A stretch of DNA of 64,000 nt, from NCBI RefSeq assembly GCF_047496725.1, contig NC_132978.1, forward strand, positions 3,773,501-3,837,500, given 5' to 3'. The translations under genes were made by a program, and so were the position numbers. The notes beneath the pieces are model-generated. The model saw only the letters and a program-made list of their open reading frames with translations, was not told where the DNA came from and did not search any database. Below, piece by piece: positions 47,958 to 60,270 of this stretch (position 1 is the first letter of the stretch; every line of letters begins with the position of its first letter). Source of the stretch: Anoplolepis gracilipes (lineage: Eukaryota > Arthropoda > Insecta > Hymenoptera > Formicidae).

Positions 47958-49180
47958 AAATTCAATCAAATATTATTGATTATTCACGTAACAAGTGATT
48001 TTGCATCTTTAGATTTATATAATATTATGTTCAGATTTATATAATATTAGGTTTGAAGAGAGACGTCACTTTTATCGCTAAATTTAATATCTCAAAACAT
48101 ATTCATATAAAAAATTGTTATCTTAACTATATACATGTATCTCTCTTGAGTATATTTAAAAATCCAGAAATGAAATATCTCTCTTTTTTTTTTTTTTTTT
48201 TTTTTTAAGATTTTACACAGAAGATATGCTTTAACTTTAGCATTAAATTCTCTCCGTGTAACAAACATATAAAGCGAATGAGTTATTTTTATATATCTCG
48301 TGATGCTATTTCTTTTCCATATATTTTATGACGCACAGGAAACGATGTGTCGAATTTTGTTATTTTTGTGTCGAAAATCAGAAATATTTCACTGCCAACA
48401 TTATATCTCGTTTCATCTTAATTGTTCTCTTTGTCTTTTCTCTTTTTTTGCTTCTCTCGCTGCCTTTCTTCGCGCTTTTATTTATAATGCCGTAAACTTT
48501 ACGAGATTGTGGTGCCTCTTCATGGATATAAGTGCGATTTGTAATACATACGGCATTCGCAATGAATCACGTATAAAGCGAGTGAGAACGGTTCTGTAAA
48601 GTAAGATAAACACGATCACACAGTCATCACCAACGATAACGTAACGCGACGAGTTTGCTGCGCGGTCGCATAGAGAAGATAAACTCTGGTTCTCCATCTT
48701 TCCCTTTTCCGTGTGTTTCTTCTCGTGGGGCAAAATGTACAGTTGTTGATAGCACACAATAATTTTCCCGAACATTTTCGTTCATTACTGTTCTGCTTTG
48801 CACAAGTTTTTTCTGACGAAAGTTGATGTATAAATTGAATGATAATTTAAACAGAGCTGTGAAAATATTTTAGATTAAATATCTCCATTTCTTAAATTTT
48901 AAACTTTAAATAAATTCCCTATATATCTAAAATTAAACGGCAAATAAGAGTTTATCTATTTTTATACAGTATCTAAAAAATCTCGCAAAATTTTTAATTT
49001 TTAATTATTTCTGAAAATGACAAAGTAAAGATTGTTATTAATTAACAACGCGTTTTTCAATTTTATTCGCTGAAGTCAAAAGCTATTCGTGTCTCGAAAT
49101 ATTCATGAGAAATCGATCTGGAATTGATCGGTTGAAAGAATCACGATGTAAAACGGACATTCTGTATAAAATTCGTTCGA
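47958..49180. other. non-coding DNA
   Basis: AT-rich with a poly-T tract at 48186-48206. ORFs of 97-99 codons on both strands at 48300-48775 overlap and are reciprocal; neither has a domain. A duplicated TTTATATAATATTA word sits at 48015-48050. Confidence 0.4.
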
Positions 49181-49620
49181 ATAAGCTGTTTCGATTCTAT
49201 CGCTGAATCAGCATTGGACGACAGACAGACCGTCGGCTTTCCTTCTCCTTTTCGAGCCTCTCAAGCGGCGCCAAAGTGCCAGAAATACTACGTGTCTGTT
49301 GGTGTCGAAATATATAACGCGTAAGATCGCACGATCTTAGTACGTTACACACGCGAGAGAAAGGAACCGCCGGGGAGGATTTTTTAATAGCCGATTTCTC
49401 GTGAGATGACAAGTGAAGGACAAATCATCTCACTCGTCGAGGTCGTTAAACGGCCATTACGCAGTATATAGGGAGCCGCAATAACGGATTAACGTGAGAT
49501 CGCGAAATCTGTCCGAATGGTTTGGACGCACCCGAAGACGATTTATTTCCGCGTCGCTTAAACCTGGCATGTTAATACGAGGCGACTGCTTGATGTTATT
49601 ATGGTCCTCTGAATATGATA
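49181..49620. promoter_or_regulatory. GC-rich non-coding block
   Basis: Higher GC with CG words (GGCGCCAAAGTGCC, ACCGCCGGGGAGG) and palindrome-like GATCGCACGATC at about 49326. No defended reading frame. Possibly regulatory. Confidence 0.2.
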
Positions 49621-49931
49621 GGAAGAGAAGACTGTTTTCGATTAATCTGAAAGATGAATTCAGATAAGATATTTCAATGCTTATTTAATGCTAATTTTAT
49701 ATTTGCATTACGCACCAAATTAGCTGTGTAACGAATGAAAAAGACTTCTATTTTTGACAAATATTTATTTAAAATTATTACAAATTCAAGTACATCCATA
49801 AATTTGGCAGAATCTTCGCTTTTAATTGTAAGTTTTTAACATAGAAGTGACATGAATCTTCATGATTTTGTTTTGCATATATCTTGCATACGTAAATACA
49901 CGCGATATATATGTTAATATAACATTTATTA

Positions 49932-50121
49932 CAGTCGGACCTCTTAGCCTACATTTTCGGTCCGGAATCTTCCCCTTAAACTTCTGATCCTACGACAAAA
50001 ATTTGAGAGTGGGGGAGGGGGGGTATAATTCTCCTTTCGCGGTCGTAGCATGAGAGGATTTTTTATCGTAGGCTAAAAGGTTTCGTAGCATAAGAGGGTC
50101 ATAGGATAAGAGGTTCGACTG
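49932..50121. mobile_element. pogo/Tigger-like MITE with TA target duplication
   Basis: The left end is TA then CAGTCGGACCTCTTAGCCTA; the right end, reverse-complemented, is CAGTCGAACCTCTTATCCTA, again next to TA. The TIRs are about 20 bases with two or three mismatches, and related GCATGAGAGG / GCATAAGAGG words are repeated inside the right half. CAGT at the tips and TA duplication are typical of pogo-type Tc1/mariner elements. At 190 bases it has no transposase and is non-autonomous. Confidence 0.8.
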
Positions 50122-50123
50122 TA

Positions 50124-50919
50124 TCTTAAAGCTATTTTCTTATATGAATCATGTTTGTTTGTTTGTAAAAATTACAACTAAATCAGTAGAGAACACGTAA
50201 AGGAATGAGCAAGAAATAATATTTAAAATAAATAATATTTTTATAAGTTGTTTTTTTCTTTTTTTACTTAATTATAAATAATTAATGTGAGAAATAGTAT
50301 ATAAGTCATTCGTCAAGGTTTAAAGTAATAATTTTTTTTATTATTTATTTGAAATAATATTTGTGTGTGAAATAATGAATGCAAGTGTTCCCAATGTTAT
50401 TTTAAAAACTTAAAATATATATTATTTTAAATTAGACTCTGATTTTTCTTTTAAAACTTATTTTAGTTAATAACTTTACTTTTATTGCATTTCAAATATA
50501 TATATATTTCTTACGTACTTGTATGTATTATTCGCATAAAAAATATTTTTAATAATTTTAAATTTTAAATGTGCTCACTATTAGACGAGAGAGATATGTT
50601 GTACTTTTAAAAGACGAATCCGCGTAAACAAGATGCTTATTACGACAAATTTAGCTATCGTTAAATTATGTCGTCTGACTTTATAACAGTCATAAAGATT
50701 ATTCCAACTGTGAGATTATTATTCTAGAATTAAAACGCATTTTTGTGTGTGTACGCGTGTTGTCTCCTTTTCCGGATATAGTTCTCATTGCTTATTATTT
50801 TTGCAACCATCACCTGTTATCTTTGTGCTTATCGTACATTAAAGTTGATAATCTGTTGTTACCACCGTAGGTCATTGTCCCGAAGCATAATGAAACTCTG
50901 CCATTCTTTGATCCTACCG

Positions 50920-50950
<31 letters not shown>

Positions 50951-51680
50951 GAAGTGTGCGTTGAGAGACTGCGTCCTCGCTTAATATTCCAGTCCATCGC
51001 GCATTATTTCTATCAAGAGTGTTTGTTATCTCGGTAGCACATACGTCGGTTAGTTTGGAGAGATTATTGCGTGCGTCAACGATACAGTTGGTTAAAAATT
51101 ATAATATATTTAGAATTATATATATAATAAAATATAATGTTGTCTAGTTCTAAATGATGTATAGAAAGTTATAAAAGAGATTATAGATAATGTGTTATAT
51201 AAAGAAGTATGTAAAATTACATGAACACTAAATATAAAATTGCACAATAAATAATGGAATTGTTATACATTTTTATTATTTATTGTAATTTTATTATTAT
51301 TATTCATATAATGTGTGTGTGCTGTTTACAGTGTAGAATTTTTAATCGATTTAAAAATACAAAGAAACTCTTGTTATACGCTCACATTTGATATAACATA
51401 TTGTATACTTTTTTCATGACTTTATTTTTTTATTCTATTAAATATAAAATTAAAGAAATATATAAAAATATATATAAAATTAAAGGGAAAAAAAAGATTT
51501 GTAGGCATATAAGGTTGTAGTTTGGTATTGGATTTTATTTTGTCACTTTGTGTTCTTTCTTTTTCTTTAGCCTTGAGTCTATATATTTCTCGCGTTAGCA
51601 CAACTTGATATTACACAATTTCAATTGAATTGATTTTTTTTTCGCGCTCACGGGATCATTCTTATACTGACAATAAAAAA
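50124..51680. other. AT-rich non-coding DNA
   Basis: It contains a (CT)n run at about 50921-50944 followed by a GC-richer patch to about 51100 (GAGAGACTGCGTCCTCG). No TATA-plus-donor arrangement could be made out there. Nothing else. Confidence 0.45.
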
Positions 51681-52000
51681 TTTAAAAAGCGCTCGGTGGC
51701 ATTATTATGTTCGCGATATTTATATCGCTATCGGCGCTATGATGGTGGTACGTGATGCAATCGCGAAATCACGTTTACGGCACGTGGCGACGTGATGGTG
51801 TGGGAACCATTGTAATTTCCACCGATGCCAGAAACCATTGGGAATTCGCAAGCGTGATATCTGACCGAAGATTCTCTAAATAATTTTGTTGAAACGCAAC
51901 GCGATGCCACGTGTTAGCCCTTTCACGTGGCCAAGGAAATGAGACTATTAAAAAGCAGTCTCGGTTGAGTTTCAAACAAAGCGCCGGCTACTCGTTAGAG
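51681..52000. promoter_or_regulatory. candidate enhancer with Su(H)-type site and CACGTG boxes
   Basis: A GC-richer, high-complexity block. TGTGGGAAC at 51799-51807 matches the Suppressor of Hairless consensus YGTGRGAAM. CACGTG is present at about 51781 and in the GCCACGTGTTAG and TTTCACGTGGCC words near 51906-51930. The short minus-strand ORF has no domain. Binding is inference. Confidence 0.3.
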
Positions 52001-54060
52001 GCTATAAGTATAAATCAAGGTCTATTCGTACTATATTACTGTTATATTTTTACATTTTGACATACAGCAGTATTCTATAACAATAGAAGGAAATTAATTA
52101 AAACAGCTATTTCGTAAATTTATGGCTGTGATTTTTATTTAAATTTATAGTACGCACATTCATATATTTATACATATAATTCTATATATATACAATTTAT
52201 ATTTGTATATATAATTCTTTGTACATTTATAATGCATATTATGATAAGCAATGATAGGTTTTTTAAACGCACTTATTTACCAATTCAAGTTGACTATTGA
52301 TGTCGTCATCGCCGTGACTATTCGTCGTAATAGTCTGCTATGTCCAGAACGAGCACGCAATATTTTGTATTCAAACGGACTTTTTAATATTCATTAGTGC
52401 TTGCTTATCTCTGAGCGGTTATCAGCCGGCGCTTTTCCCTTTGTTTTTTTCACAAATCATCATTAAAAGCATGCCGCCTCTTCTCGAGCGCCATCGCCGA
52501 CCTTCCGCCGGCGCGTGTGCACAATCCGTTATCATCGTTTTGCTTGTTTTTGGTATGAAGATGATAAGGGAACGACGCGTAACAGCTCTTTTTTCTGTCT
52601 CTCTCTCTCTCTCTCTTTTTCACTTATATGTGCATATATATGTATAAACTATACATGGGCAAAATAACATTTTAAATATAGAGAAATAAAAACATACGTA
52701 TTCATATGTAAAAAAATTATTTCTTAAATTATATATATGTAAATGATTTATGTGTAATAATTTAATTTCTGTATATCAATTAAAATTTCATTTAAAATAT
52801 TTAGCACACTTTACAAAAATTAGAAAAACACAATTATTATATATATTTTGAAAATATATTTTTTTCTTTACATATATATACATAAAAAGACTTAAAGTAT
52901 AATTCTTCTTCTATTTTATATACAGTAAAAGAGTTGGACATACTTATTCTAATTTTATTCTATTTATTTCTCTCTCGTGATTTACATTTTTTTAGATACT
53001 CCCTTCTGCCCTCAGTGTCGTTCAGATTTCATTAAATTATATTATCTGTTTCTATAAATTAGCATTTAATAAAGAATGATTACACTTTCACATGTATGCT
53101 TAAAATATATAATATATTCCGTTTTTTTCGTCATTTTTCTTATAATTTTTTTTGAACATATTTGAACTAATAATTAAGAAATAAATAGAATAAATAAGAA
53201 AAAATAAGAATGTATAAAAAGAAATTTAACAATAAGAAATTTAAATATGATATTTAAAATCAATAAGTATCTCACAGATGTTCAAATATTTTAGAAGTAA
53301 AATTTTCAAAAATTTAAAAAAAATTATTTTAATTAACAATTTTTATTATTACATTTTAAATAAATATTTCTTATGTATTTGTATTTCTATCATTTTCACT
53401 GAAAATAAGTTTTAAATTATTTTACTTAAATAAAATACTATTTATATAATAATTATAATTTTTTGAAATATTTTTAACATACACGGTATAATTGGCTAAT
53501 TAATTTAGACGTAATATATGCTGAAACTGTTTTACGATTTTCGTCCTTAATTTTATTCGCAATCTGAAATTACAACTGTTATTTATCTGAATTTATATAT
53601 ATATAAATATAGTTTACCTAATTTATCATCCACATATTAATTTGATTTTTAGAGTTGTACTGGTAGCCCTATTAAATCGCATAAGATTGCAAAAAAGAAA
53701 TTTTTAAACGAAGTTTCTTAACTTTATTTTACTTTATTTTAAAACAAGTAATGATCTGAAATCTGTTTCTACATGCATATTATATAAAGATTATTAAATA
53801 GATTTATATTTTATAGTTTTACGCTTGAGATGACTGAGAATTTCTATATAATTAAAACGAGTTTTGGACTTACATTTTACATTAGAAAATAAAATAAAAA
53901 CACTTGGTATACACAAAAATTAAAATTCCATTCATTCTATGTATATATTTTTTTAAGATATTTATGTTCAATTCTTATCTATACAAAAAATATAATTGGA
54001 ATTAACATATGAAAATCATTTTCGCTTATCAAGAATTCTAAATCTTTGCAAGTTTATTTT
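52001..54060. other. AT-rich non-coding DNA
   Basis: One GC-richer patch at 52290-52600 (CTTCTCGAGCGCCATCGCCG), ending in a short (CT)n at about 52598-52616. The rest, 52640-54050, is among the most AT-rich DNA here and shows no structure. Confidence 0.5.
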
Positions 54061-55400
54061 ATCATCCATCCAGAGCTCAAATAGAACGACGTAGACAGTC
54101 GGGGACGAATGGCAGCGGAGAGAGAAGGAATGGAGAAAGAGAGAAAGAGACAGAAAAAAAGAAAAAAAAAACAATACATTCGCATGCCGACGACTCGTTC
54201 ATTGCGCTCTTATCGCGCGAGGGGATTCGACGATTTATTGACGACTGCGTCTGATAAGTAAAAGGCGAATGAGCTACGAGAAGTGCGCGAGTGAAAGCGT
54301 CTGTTGTAGGGATAAGCGAGTCAATCTTTTGGACGAAAAAAAAGACCTGCAATTATCTAATTAATTCTACTAATATAGTCGAATTATTCTAATGAATTAA
54401 TCAAACGGCTGACATTGTTTGTTTGAACGTATATTTTTGGTCACTCCTTTTAAAATATGGCAATACATATGTTTTTTTCTTTTAATAACGATGTGTTGCC
54501 GATGATGAAAATCTTGTTTTAAGAAGAATTAATTCAAGGCCTTATATAACGAAATATTTTTTAAGAACAACTATTATTTTAAAAACGTTGCTGCGAAAAG
54601 AAACTATGTGTAAAGTTTTTATCTAACAGAATGGAGACATTAAAAATAACTTTATTATCGGGTGAATGAAATTGTACGATATTAGTTTTATAAAGATATA
54701 AGGAAAAAATATATAAAAATCCTTGATGGATTTCTTCTATACAATAGCGACTTTATATATGTATGCGTTTTTTTCAGTTAGTGTTTGAATCAAAATATAC
54801 TTACTTGATCAATTGCATTCTTTTTTTACTTCTGCTTTTGTGATTTTGAAACTGGTTTTTATTAATTTGTTGGTTTTTTTTTCGCAGAATTATAAGTGAA
54901 AGCTTCTGTGTCTTGCGCAACTGTTACACACTCGAAAATTTGAAAGGAACACATGTAAAAGTAATACTATTTATGATGAACAAATATTGATTATCGAAAA
55001 TTCCACATTTCGTCAATTAAAGAATGCCTTTCTGAGCTAACATTACACATGTATTTTTAAAATTTTAGAATTTATTTTGATAAAAAAAAAAATCGTTATA
55101 GATTTGCAAATATCGCCGAATTGTATCAATGAAAAATTTCGCAAGAAAAAATCTCAGAAAATTGTAATGCAACAATGTAATATATGTATATGTGCTTCAT
55201 TGAAACTGTTGCTTTCATAATTCGTCAAAACGAAATTAGAAACGATATCTCTTACAATGGCGTCATAGTCACATGCTCGACTTATTCTTCATCCGTTATC
55301 AAAGGTCCGTATTCCGTCTCTCTGTCATCCGCGACAATGTTGTATAGCAGCATTATTTGTATATACAAACAATGGCGTTAAATAACGCGAGAGCTAGTGC
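54061..55400. other. non-coding DNA with GC patch at 54060-54340
   Basis: The patch includes a purine-rich strand (GGAGAAAGAGAGAAAGAGAC) and CG words, and its minus-strand ORF is low complexity. AT-rich afterwards. No exon supported. Confidence 0.4.
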
Positions 55401-57240
55401 GCTAAAATATAGCATGGCTACGTCATCGTAACGGTGGATTACAGTCCGATTCGAGATACACCGGGGTCAAACGCCCCGTTATCGCGTCGTGGCTACATAT
55501 ACGAGACCGTGCAATCGTATACACGCGTGTTATATACGATGCGTGTCGGTGATGCTGCACGCTACTCCGCTGTTTCGTGGTGATTTCAAGGTTCGCATGC
55601 GAGGCAAAAATACGATTTTTTTCACGCACGATAATTATAGGCTATTGGTTTCAAAATCAGCGATCAGCGGCTTATAAAAAGAGCCTGAGAAACGTGAGAT
55701 GATTGCTAATACATAATATATGAATTATTAATTAAAATGATGCGTCAGAAAATCGTGTCGGCGTACTAATCGTTGTACTAAAAAAATGGTCTTTAATTGA
55801 AAATTGCATTAATCTCTTTAATTTATTAATTGGATAAGGTCTCTCTTTTCAGTTATATTCTGTTTCATTATGTCAACGATACGAATATCAGAAATTATCA
55901 ATGGAAGCGAATTCGATCAGCCGGGTATAAACAAAAATGCGCATATCGCAATAGCCGATGAACGGCGCAATATGTGCTTCAGCAAAGTGTTGAGGAGGAA
56001 CTGGGCGGATCAGTTACGTCCAAAGTTTATAAATCTAATATATTTAGAGATTTATGAATTTGAGATATTACGTACAGCACTTTTAGCGTATATTTTAAAA
56101 TATAATAAATTAATAATTAATTTATGAGTGAAGATATGCTTTATAGAATTAAAATTTTCATTTTCATGAATTTTTATGTACAGTCGTGTTATAAAATTTT
56201 TATGGTACAGTTACTATAAAAAAATTTAGTTAAATACAAGATAATATTTATCATTTTGAGATTAAATTATATTTTACAGGGTAAATCTTTACTTGAACTC
56301 GCAAATTAATTATTAATTTTATATTTTAAAAGACTAAAAGAATGCGATCTGTCAAATTCATAAATCTCGAAATGTTATTAGATTTATTAACTTTTGACTT
56401 AGTTGATCCGTCCAGTTTCTTCTCAAAGTATCTCGCATGCCACATTCTATCTAAATATGTACATTCTCAGACTCCTCTAACTGCTCCTATCGCAGAAAAG
56501 GAATCAAAGTAGGTCGTTCGAAAAGATAGCCTTGTGTGCGTGCACGTTTTTTTATATACGGTTTCGCAGCAATTGGAATGGATAACGATCTGATTTGATG
56601 CTTCGTTTTTCGACATATTGTTACGCGTTATCTTTGTCATCTAAAACTTTTCTTCTGACCTAATAATCGAGAAATGCTTCAAAGAATAATATTACACTTG
56701 GATAACAAATTTTATTCTTATTAGTCACGATTGTATCATCGATAACAAACCGTACAATTATTGATAGATAAAAACTGAAGAATATCTTCCAAAATAATCC
56801 AATATCTATTTATGCTTTGAAAAAGCGTAATTTTTAAAATTATTTAATCTTTAAATTAATTATAATTTAAAAACATTTTATGATGCCTTAAATTTTAGTA
56901 GCTCTTGTTAAACAGACAAGGAACAGAGAATCTGCGACACTCAGTATACATCCTGGTATCACGACAAAGAAAATTGCGTCTGTGAAATACGGGTTACGGG
57001 GTTTCGCATGCACTCTCTATCCGTATTTGCGACTATTTTCGCGCGAACGAACATGTGATAGCGATCCGCCTCCGCGAATGGACATGTAGAAAAAGAGGCA
57101 CGCACAGACATATTCCTGCAGTAAATATATGCAGAGGCGAGCAAAAAATAATATATTTGAAATAGGAAATAAAAATATTTACGTATAAATATTTAAACTA
57201 CACGTTTATTCTACTCTATATTTTTCTATATTTCTCTTTT
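55401..57240. other. non-coding DNA
   Basis: GC-richer at 55400-55680 (CACCGGGGTCAAACGCCCCG forms a short imperfect stem) and 56930-57140, AT-rich elsewhere. The 85-codon frame at 55870-56127 is AT-biased at its C-terminal end and has no domain. Confidence 0.35.
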
Positions 57241-57243
57241 TCT

Positions 57244-57244
57244 T

Positions 57245-57331
<87 letters not shown>

Positions 57332-57345
57332 TTCTTTCTTTCTCT
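57244..57345. repeat. long (CT)n microsatellite
   Basis: An almost pure CT run of about 40 units, then a mixed CTTT tail. It is the longest microsatellite in the window. Confidence 0.95.
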
Positions 57346-57980
57346 TTAGGTTATAGATATTTAATGTAAAATGTAATTTATTTTTATATTAATTATATTT
57401 TATATTAAAATCTTACTTAAAATATTTATTTGATATTATGAATTAGAATGAAATATTGTAAATATTGTTTATTATATATTACATAGAAAGAAATTTTACA
57501 AATATTTGAGTGAAACAATCATTTGTCTTATTGAGCAATAAGACTACTTCAAGAATTAATTTATTTTCATTTTTTATTTGTTAAGAATTTTTATTAAGTA
57601 CTTTTTCTACAATATAAATATAAAAAAAGAAATATACATATATTATTTTTAAATCATATTTTGCTTGAACATTATATATGTTCAAATGATTAAACGACTG
57701 CAATGTTTGCGTTCGAAATGCGCCCATTACTAATCTTATGTACGCTCAAACATAGTGAAGTACAACTTTCAAATTCTCCAGAACCTTAGATCACGCTCTC
57801 TGACCCATAATGCTTTGGACATCTGCCGACAAACAACAACTTCTCTCATACTTATGTACATTTCCCTGAACTTCGATTAGAGATACGGCAGTAGCAGCCG
57901 GATACAATCGCAAATATAAATAATTAATAAATATTATTGTAACAATATAAATATGCTTTTGTCATGTAAATCTAAAATTT
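57346..57980. other. AT-rich non-coding DNA
   Basis: No feature apart from a slightly higher-complexity patch at 57690-57910. Confidence 0.45.
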
Positions 57981-58560
57981 TATGCAATATCATGAAGTTA
58001 ACGGCCGGAAGTCGCGCCAGATTTCGTCGTGACCCTTGAAGTTTATTTTTTTTCCTTAAGGACAACGTATAGATAGGGGAGAGAGGAGACCCTATTTTCG
58101 TAGAGAGGCCTTGAAATGGGCCTGTAGAAAGTCTGGAGGACCCATCAGTGTTCGCTATGTGTGTACCAGCGACCTCGACCGATCCGAGCCACGCCACGTG
58201 TCGATCTATTGCGCCGTTTGTCCGTTCGTCGCATATTCGCGTCTGGTGGTTCGCGTTGCGCACCAGATACTGGCGCCTTTTAAAGACGCCAGATCACTAT
58301 AGGCATTATGCATATGCATGCATGCACGACGCAATCACGCGTGCAATCGTAAGCGCCGGCTAACAACACGCGGAGGGGTGGATAGTCCTGTCTCGCGCAC
58401 ACGCCCGCGGGTTTCGAAATTATTTAAAATATTAATAATCTTGGGAAAGAGATACACGTACACGCGAGGTATGATGTATGATCCTTGGCGGCGATATTTT
58501 TGGCACGCGCGTTCCACGAATTAAAAGCAAATTCTTCAAAGTCGAGTTACGTTACGTCTC
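57981..58560. promoter_or_regulatory. GC-rich non-coding block
   Basis: Several overlapping ORFs on both strands (up to 109 codons on the minus strand at 57934-58263) compete over the same bases, and none has a domain or splice sites. The block contains ACGCCACGTGTCG (CACGTG) and CACACGCCCGCGGG. Likely regulatory or simply conserved. Confidence 0.25.
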
Positions 58561-59091
58561 AATAACGAGTTGATTAATGGCCTTTTTTTTTCTCTCTTGA
58601 CCTGACAGAACAAAACGATACCAAGTTAATTAATTTCCGCGAACTGATACGCGATGCATCACTGCGACTATACAAATGCCGATACACACGCGTGCGTGTT
58701 ACCAATAGTACGCAATTGTTTGCGTATCGTACGAACTTTCTTTCCGTGTCGCACGTGTTGACCTTTTATTCGTTTCTTCAGATATGAAGAACAAAAATTT
58801 GAGATTACATAGACTTCGCTAAATTGGACAGGAAAGCAATAGAATTCATATCAGCAAATTTCATCGAGAAGATTGTATCCGATTAAGTGCGATTCAATGC
58901 GGATTAAGGTGTCATTACGGATTCATAGAGATTGAATCGCTTTTAATCGGATAAATCATTATGATCAGACACAGAGCAAGAGAAAGAAAGAGAGAGAGAG
59001 AGAGATCGTTTTTCTCCATTAATTCTCTCTATTAGCTAATCATTTTTTCCACACATACAAATCTTCTTATAACGTCAGTCTGGTTAAAACG
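58561..59091. other. non-coding DNA of mixed composition
   Basis: It contains the words GTCGCACGTGTTGACC (CACGTG) at about 58748 and an AGAGAGAG run at about 58985-59005. No gene seen. Confidence 0.35.
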
Positions 59092-59275
59092 CGAGTTATA
59101 TGCGTATATCTTAAAAAAAAGTAATGTAAAAGAAAATTGTAGTATATAGTTTTATTAATCTATTCTAATATGGAGTAATGGCGTACAAAAAAAATTAAGT
59201 TATTTTGATTTCGTATTTTATAAGATAAACATTTCTCGCTTCTGATGATACAATATAACTGAAATGAGAAAACAG
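59092..59275. repeat. dispersed direct repeat, copy 1
   Basis: Shares GAGTTATAT, TTTTATTAATCTAT, GAGTAATGGCGTACAAAAAA, AAGTTATTTTGATTTC and CTTCTGATGATACAATATA with copy 2 at 60079-60270 in the same order and orientation. Divergence is moderate, with small indels. No coding potential. Confidence 0.7.
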
Positions 59276-60078
59276 TATTTACGAAAAGCTATTCAATCTT
59301 CTTTTTCAGAGCTTTTCTGATATTTCTAAAAGAAAGCTTCAATTAAACAGCACTTTTTATTCACGATCGCGGTAAAGAATTATGTACACGAAGCGTCGAT
59401 TTAATCGTTATAGTAGCCTTTAGAAATTATGGCGTTTTCTATATGATTAACGAGATACAGATGCCTCAAGCAGCTGCGTAGCGTGATTCGATCAAAGGAG
59501 AATTTGGCCCTGCTCGTTGCTCGACGGAAACGTAATAAACGCGCCGGCGGAAATACCTGGGCCTGCGTCCAAATGCGAATCAAAAGGCGCTGGTGTGTTG
59601 CTGTGCTTCTAATATAATTCCCCTTTGTTGCGTCTCACTTAACGGCACTATGGGAGCGAGTGCGCGCGCGCGATTATTTTCCCCGAAAATACGCGGGTTT
59701 GTTTATCGAGCAATAATAGCAGTTGCACGTGATACCGCGTGCATTTGCACGTGCTCACTTACCGGCGAGAAGTCTCCTCAATCTTCGCATTCACGAAGCC
59801 GCTGTTTACGCTTCTCGACACACTTTGTGTTTACGATTTTGATTTTAAGTTCCCTCTCTTATTGAAATATGACGTCAGAAAAGGGAGATTATGTAAATTT
59901 CTACGCGACGTACGTCAAAATAAATTAATTTTCATTATTTGCACGTCCAATATAGTGTAGAGTGGTAGAAATAAAAATTCTATTAAAGATTCTCTTTTGT
60001 CGTAGATTAATAAATAAATTTTAATTAGATTGTCATAAGATTCATTTTTGCTGAAAATGGTAAGACATATTGTAAATC
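59276..60078. other. non-coding DNA between the two repeat copies
   Basis: GC-rich at about 59350-59830, with CGCGCGCGCG near 59664 and a GTGCATTTGCACGTGC palindrome-like word near 59740. ORFs of 60-90 codons here lack domains. Possibly regulatory. Confidence 0.3.
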
Positions 60079-60270
60079 GAGTTATATATCGCGCATCTGT
60101 TAAAAGTAAGATGATAAAAAAGGAAATTCTGGTATATTTTATTAATTTATACTTTCGGATATGAGTAATGGCATATAAAAAAATCAAGTTATTTCGATTT
60201 CCTACTTTAGAAGAAAAACATTTCGCTTCTGATAATGCATTATAGCTAAAATGAGGTAACAGAAATCTTC
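60079..60270. repeat. dispersed direct repeat, copy 2
   Basis: Matches copy 1 at 59092-59275 with an offset of about 987 bases. Key shared segments are GAGTAATGGCATATAAAAAA, AAGTTATTTCGATTTCCTA and CGCTTCTGATAATGCATTATA. Orientation is the same, so a segmental or tandem duplication with an intervening unique segment is more likely than a TIR pair. Confidence 0.7.

Noticed and set aside
57934..58363. Competing ORFs on both strands in a GC block
   Set aside because: Reciprocal open frames of similar length, no domain or splice sites; typical of GC-rich non-coding sequence.
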